Below, one piece after another: positions 6,459 to 9,296 of a stretch of 9,296 nucleotides of DNA (its first letter is position 1; each line of letters starts with the position of its first letter). The stretch is taken from positions 1 through 9,296 of the forward strand of contig JAEZVF010000028.1 in the NCBI GenBank assembly GCA_023443225.1, given 5' to 3'. A program made the position numbers and the translations under genes. The notes beneath the pieces were generated by a model. It was not told the origin of the DNA. It saw only the letters and a list, made by a program, of their open reading frames with translations, and ran no database searches. The DNA comes from Bacillota bacterium (GTDB taxonomy: Bacteria > Bacillota > Clostridia > Lachnospirales > Lachnospiraceae).

Positions 6459-6502
6459 AATATCGACTCCTTTCCAACACTATATATCACTCTAAAAGCC
6501 TA

Positions 6503-6679
6503 CTAATTCAACTGAATATCAGAGAATAATGTGCCGAAAATCGGTTGGTATTTCTCCAGCATAATTGTATCAAATTCATGATAGTCCTCTTCGGATATCA
6601 CACCTTTTTCTAGCATTGATCTAGCAAGACTCATTGTGGTCTGATATAGCTTTTCGTTTCTAAATTGATCTTCACTCAT
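6503..6679 (-). CDS. SHOCT-like small protein in the recombinase operon
   Basis: The protein has 58 residues, mostly helical and charged, with the pattern ARSMLEKGVISEEDYHEF (19-36) typical of SHOCT-type short C-terminal helical modules (a leucine-rich helix, then G-x-I-[ST]-x-E-E-[YF]). Small proteins of this sort are often encoded just ahead of serine recombinases in clostridial elements; their biochemical role is unknown. The frame is open back to 6790, but the added 37 residues lie inside the HTH gene. GGAGG at 6688-6692, 8 bases before the ATG at 6679, fixes the start. ATGAGTGA makes an 8-bp overlap with the stop of the upstream gene, so the two are probably translated together. A role as excision or directionality factor is possible but only a guess from position. 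Confidence 0.85.
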   Translation of the reverse strand: MSEDQFRNEKLYQTTMSLARSMLEKGVISEEDYHEFDTIMLEKYQPIFGTLFSDIQLN

Positions 6680-7103
6680 CCTGGCCACCTCCAAATCGGT
6701 CAGCCACATAGCATTCATGACAACAATACTTCCTACGGGAATTACCATAGACCATGAATTGCTTTTTACAGTGAGGACAGGTAAATTCATACAAAGCTTT
6801 CCGCTTTACCATATCAAGATTGTTGTTCCACCACTCCATTCTGCACTTATCAGAGCAAAACTTCTTCTCTTTTCTACCTGGGTTTTGTTCTACAGAAACA
6901 CCACAGCACTTGCAGTAATACACGCCATTAGCTACTCGCACTTGCATTTTTGCTATATCTACTTTTGCCTTATTCGTCAGATTGTTTCTTCTACAAAAAG
7001 ACTTTACAGTATTCTCTGAAACACCAAGCGCTTGAGCAATTCTAATATATCCGTACCCTTCGGCACGTAGTTTTGCAATTTGCAATTTCTGTTCTTTCGT
7101 CAT
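6672..7103 (-). CDS. HTH and double zinc-finger protein, first gene of the recombinase operon
   Basis: The protein has 143 residues. The N-terminal helix-turn-helix at about 12-40 (YGYIRIAQALGVSENTVKSF) is of the transposase/sigma-region-4-like kind. Two cysteine clusters follow: C64/C67 with C83/C87 (CKCCG, then CSDKC), and C109/C112 with C127/C128 and C131 (CPHC, then CCHEC). Each looks like a treble-clef or ribbon zinc site. Similar proteins beside clostridial serine recombinases are often labelled sigma-70-like on the strength of the HTH alone, but there is no sigma region 2 here. DNA binding is well supported. Regulating the operon or assisting the recombinases is inference. The start is fixed by GGAGGTG (7112-7118) about 10 bases before the ATG. 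A terminator upstream separates it from the phage lysis gene, so the operon needs its own promoter in 7119-7190; I see only a weak TTGTTA/ATAATT candidate there. Confidence 0.85.
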   Translation of the reverse strand: MTKEQKLQIAKLRAEGYGYIRIAQALGVSENTVKSFCRRNNLTNKAKVDIAKMQVRVANGVYYCKCCGVSVEQNPGRKEKKFCSDKCRMEWWNNNLDMVKRKALYEFTCPHCKKQFMVYGNSRRKYCCHECYVADRFGGGQDE

Positions 7104-7126
7104 TGAAATAACACCTCCAATCGTTG

Positions 7127-7149
7127 AGGAATTACCCCTCTAACTTCCT
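7127..7149. promoter_or_regulatory. imperfect dyad just upstream of the recombinase operon, possible operator
   Basis: AGGAATTA (7127-7134) and TAACTTCCT (7141-7149) form an inverted repeat with one unpaired base around CCCCTC. It lies 9 bases upstream of the ribosome site of the HTH gene. The position would suit an operator or leader hairpin. The evidence is positional and weak. Confidence 0.25.
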
Positions 7150-7183
7150 AAGGACAGAAATTATTGATTTGGACGGATATTAA

Positions 7184-7225
7184 CAATAAAAAATAGCCGC
7201 CAAGTGAAATTAATCACCTAGCGGC
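7184..7225 (-). terminator. rho-independent terminator after the amidase gene
   Basis: On the minus strand, GCCGCTAGGTGA (7225-7214) pairs with TCACTTGGCGGC (7207-7196), a 12-bp stem with two G-U pairs and a TTAATT loop. TATTTTTTATTG follows. It begins 12 bases past the amidase stop and closes the phage late transcript before the recombinase operon. Confidence 0.93.
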
Positions 7226-7237
7226 CATAGCAGTTAA

Positions 7238-7942
7238 TTATTCTTCTTTAATAAAAGCATCAGTAAATCCAGCTGCCTTGACCTTATTAAGAAAAGCCTC
7301 TGCATTAGATTTAGAAGTAAATGCACCGACCAGCACCCTATAATACCTCTTATCTTCTTTCTCTTCTTCTGCCTGCAGTCTTTCTTTCACTGCATTTCTA
7401 AAGGAGTCCATGGTCTCACCATGCCTTGGAAACCAGTGCATAACATCTGCATGATTACTTGCTATACCAAGTTTATAACCTTCGCTGTGACAGATGATAT
7501 TGTTTTCATTCAGACCATATAGCTTGCAAAGATACACGCAAAGCTCAATTGCTTCATTAAACACCTTACGGAAATATGATTTATCGGTTAAGTTATCCTC
7601 ACATATCTCAAAACTGATATGTGTGTCATTACCAGAACCTTTCCATCCACTACTACAGTGCCATCCTCGATGGTTCCACGGTAATGTCTGATAAGTTGCT
7701 ATAGTACCATCTGCCAATTTGCCAATAAAAGCGTGGACACAAACTTGTTTTCCTCCGGGCTTATCCTGATTCCAATGACTATTATTCTCGTTCTTACCGA
7801 GCAATCCGTCATCCGGCCAAACGTAACGTTTCAGCCATGGGTTATTAGCTCCCGTGGAATGAACCATAATACCCTTAGGTGTAATCACTTTACCTGCCTT
7901 GTAACAGGCATTTTTCGTTAGTATCAATTTATGCAAATTCAA
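7238..7942 (-). CDS. phage N-acetylmuramoyl-L-alanine amidase with C-terminal SPOR-like unit
   Basis: With the start below, the protein has 234 residues. It cleaves the bond between N-acetylmuramic acid and L-alanine in peptidoglycan and is the likely endolysin. The zinc Amidase_2 (PGRP/T7 lysozyme-like) fold spans about 8-190. The first zinc histidine is in the MVHSTG motif (residue 28); H152 in CHSEG and D166 in NHADVMHW are the likely other ligands. An acidic linker (EEEKEDK) leads to a ~35-residue C-terminal unit (YYRVLVGAFTSKSNAEAFL) of the SPOR/CwlC type, which binds cell-wall glycan. The frame is open to a GTG at 7951, but that codon is part of the GAGGTG ribosome site. The TTG at 7942, 7 bases after GAGGT, gives MNLHKLILTKNACYKAG, a typical start for this family. 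It follows the tail gene by 17 bases. No holin gene lies between, which is unusual for a lysis module. A strong terminator follows. Confidence 0.92.
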   Translation of the reverse strand: MNLHKLILTKNACYKAGKVITPKGIMVHSTGANNPWLKRYVWPDDGLLGKNENNSHWNQDKPGGKQVCVHAFIGKLADGTIATYQTLPWNHRGWHCSSGWKGSGNDTHISFEICEDNLTDKSYFRKVFNEAIELCVYLCKLYGLNENNIICHSEGYKLGIASNHADVMHWFPRHGETMDSFRNAVKERLQAEEEKEDKRYYRVLVGAFTSKSNAEAFLNKVKAAGFTDAFIKEE

Positions 7943-7949
7943 TATTATC

Positions 7950-7954
7950 ACCTC
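7950..7954 (-). promoter_or_regulatory. ribosome binding site that decides the amidase start
   Basis: GAGGT lies 7 bases before TTG at 7942. The alternative GTG at 7951 overlaps this site and has no ribosome site of its own, so TTG is preferred. Confidence 0.65.
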
Positions 7955-7959
7955 ATAAT

Positions 7960-9296
7960 CTAATTGGCTGGTAATGTTAATGGGTACAAATGATAAGTAA
8001 ATTTCAGATCACAGTAAGCACTATTCGATGTGCCATCACTACCCATACTGATATACAACCCATAACCAGATGATACTCGGCTTTGGCGCATGTCAATATG
8101 AATATGCAACCCGGCATTTGAACTATCAGCACCAATAGGTGTACTGCGTGAAATCCTAGTAAAGTTCACTTCATCGTTTGAGATATATAACTCTAGTTCT
8201 TTCTCACTGGTATCTGATTGTCTACATAGGGTAACCAAATGACAATCATAAGCCGTCGGATAAAGCAGACCTCCCTGTCCACCTATTACCACACTGCCAA
8301 TAGGCAATAATGTGTACAAAGGTCCTCGGACACTATTAATACCGCCTGCTCCGGTAGCATTACCACTCAAGACATATCTTAAATAACTTGCTCTGGTGAA
8401 TGCATTGATTGAAGCTGTTGCAGTAGAAGTTAGTGTCAATGCTGTGATCGCATTTTCTGCTCTTTCCAATAAGAATAGACTCTCACCAGAAGGAATGGTA
8501 ACATCGCCAATAGAGAAATTTCTACTCGTCCAATAGGCTGTGCTGATAGGATTTGATGATGTGCCTGACCCATAAGCAATGTTCGTTGTATCTTCTATGC
8601 CCCTTATGGCTTCGGCAAGTTTCTTGACAGTATTGCGAAGGTTGCCTTGGATAAGCACCTGCACATTGTTTGCTGTTGGACTGCCTAACGATGTAACAAA
8701 TGTATATGTTACCATACCGAGTATTACATTGTTTCCGCTATTTATGCTCGTAAAAGTGATGGCCCCTCTTCGGCTAACCATATCCGGTGCAGTAGCAGTT
8801 TCTATCGGATGCAAATGGTTGAGAATAATACCTGTCCGCATGTATAATGTGTCACGCATATCCTCGATTAGACCATGAGTTGTATTAAGCAAATTATAGT
8901 TATCATTTAACAGACCATGTGTGGTATTTAATAATGTATAGTTATCCTCTAATAAGTCGTGCGTCGAGATTATAAGATCATGGGAATTATCTACTGCCTC
9001 ATTCGTGGTAGATAGTAAATCATAGGTATCATTTAATCGATCATGTGTGGTATTTAGTAAATCATAGTTGTTATTAAGCAGGTTATAGATAAGATTTAGT
9101 AGACTATTTATTTCATCAACATCTAGTGCGGATAATGCCGATAGGACTTGATTTAGCCATTCTTGTGCAGGAGGTTCCGGTGGCTCGGCAATCCCATCTA
9201 CAAGAGCATCCTCGACTACGGTTAAAACTCGGACGCTTTTTCCTACCACATCACCGTCCGTAATTCTTATTTCTAGCCTACCTACTCCTACCTGTA
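7960..9296 (-). CDS. phage baseplate/tail-tip protein with heptad stalk (partial, 5' end missing)
   Basis: The frame runs from the stop at 7960 to the right edge, giving 444 visible residues. A GTG at 9249 is an internal codon, because the frame continues upstream through GRLEIRITDGDVVGKSV, which reads like the end of a BppU-type baseplate N-terminal beta domain. A proline-rich hinge (PPEPPAQEW) follows. A stalk of 12 seven-residue repeats comes next (see 8851-9102). The remaining ~285 residues are a Gly/Ser/Thr/Asn-rich beta region ending HLYPLTLPAN, as in receptor-binding or fibre tips. It probably trimerises and contacts the host surface at the tail tip. Position just before the endolysin gene fits the usual tail-then-lysis order of siphophage genomes. 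The tail assignment is good; the precise subunit is inferred. Confidence 0.8.
   Translation of the reverse strand, partial: QVGVGRLEIRITDGDVVGKSVRVLTVVEDALVDGIAEPPEPPAQEWLNQVLSALSALDVDEINSLLNLIYNLLNNNYDLLNTTHDRLNDTYDLLSTTNEAVDNSHDLIISTHDLLEDNYTLLNTTHGLLNDNYNLLNTTHGLIEDMRDTLYMRTGIILNHLHPIETATAPDMVSRRGAITFTSINSGNNVILGMVTYTFVTSLGSPTANNVQVLIQGNLRNTVKKLAEAIRGIEDTTNIAYGSGTSSNPISTAYWTSRNFSIGDVTIPSGESLFLLERAENAITALTLTSTATASINAFTRASYLRYVLSGNATGAGGINSVRGPLYTLLPIGSVVIGGQGGLLYPTAYDCHLVTLCRQSDTSEKELELYISNDEVNFTRISRSTPIGADSSNAGLHIHIDMRQSRVSSGYGLYISMGSDGTSNSAYCDLKFTYHLYPLTLPAN
8851..9102 (-). repeat. 12 tandem heptads (21-bp periodic coding repeat)
   Basis: Twelve consecutive seven-residue units include LLNNNYD, LLNTTHD, RLNDTYD, LLSTTNE, LLEDNYT, LLNTTHG, LLNDNYN and LLNTTHG. 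Two types, LLNDNYx and LLNTTHx, tend to alternate, giving a 42-bp higher-order period. No residue is inserted or lost across 84 residues. Strict heptads with leucines at two adjacent positions and polar N/T/D/H elsewhere suit a parallel trimeric coiled-coil stalk. Confidence 0.85.

Noticed and set aside
6680..6790. N-terminal extension of the SHOCT-like protein
   Set aside because: It lies inside the HTH/zinc gene, and a strong GGAGG stands 8 bases before the ATG at 6679.
6717..7019. 100-residue plus-strand open frame
   Set aside because: It is antisense to the HTH/zinc gene, whose cysteine pairs and HTH show the coding strand.
7494..7921. Plus-strand open frames opposite the amidase
   Set aside because: They are antisense shadows without ribosome sites; the amidase frame has the family motifs.
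8579..8878. 99-residue plus-strand open frame
   Set aside because: It is antisense to the tail-tip gene, whose frame stays open to the window edge.
8851..9102. CRISPR-like regular spacing of repeated DNA
   Set aside because: The 21-bp period is a protein heptad repeat inside an open frame, with no spacers.
9247..9249. GTG as the real start of the tail-tip gene
   Set aside because: The frame continues upstream with baseplate-like sequence to the window edge, and no ribosome site precedes the GTG.

Overview
The window looks like low-GC Firmicutes DNA, most likely an endospore-forming clostridium (Lachnospiraceae-like). The evidence is the AT-rich base composition, strong GGAGG-type ribosome binding sites, two paralogous LysM-LysM-GH18 proteins of the YaaH/SleL spore-cortex type, and a serine-recombinase-driven prophage. 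This placement is inferred from gene content; I could not run a search.

Layout. Bases 1-742 (minus strand) hold the first 247 residues of a LysM-LysM-GH18-like protein that runs off the left edge. Bases 744-1725 are a graveyard of large serine recombinases on the minus strand. From left to right it contains the last ~45 codons of one recombinase, running into the first gene's leader; a strong terminator; the 212-residue 3' part (zinc ribbon, coiled coil, cap) of a second recombinase; and the last ~45 codons of a third. The third piece is a near-identical copy of the end of the intact recombinase gene at 4887-6458. An unexplained repeat and hairpin block follows at 1742-1813. Bases 1886-3157 (plus strand) encode a complete paralogue of the first gene. 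Bases 3158-3321 hold a promoter-like element with no gene after it and a long inverted repeat.

From 3322 to the right edge everything is on the minus strand and reads as one end of a prophage or related integrative element. In transcription order it has a phage baseplate/tail protein with a 12-heptad repeat (partial, 9296-7960), an N-acetylmuramoyl-L-alanine amidase with a C-terminal SPOR-like unit (7942-7238), and a clear terminator. A tightly packed four-gene operon comes next: an HTH/zinc-finger protein (7103-6672), a 58-residue SHOCT-like protein (6679-6503), and two intact large serine recombinases (6458-4887 and 4902-3322). The operon genes overlap by 8 and 16 bp at two of the three joints, so translation is probably coupled.

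How it may work together. The two recombinases probably act as a pair, with the small HTH/zinc protein and the SHOCT-like protein as regulators or accessory factors, to integrate and excise the phage. The amidase is the lysis enzyme and the partial protein is part of the tail tip. The element lies immediately downstream of a spore-type gene and of an orphan sequence resembling the first gene's promoter. This suggests, as a hypothesis, that the element or its relatives have repeatedly used this cluster of spore-type genes as a target and may interrupt a further paralogue beyond the window. The main structural novelties are a recombinase with a tandemly duplicated zinc-ribbon/cap region, and two GH18-like domains that both seem to lack the catalytic acidic residues.
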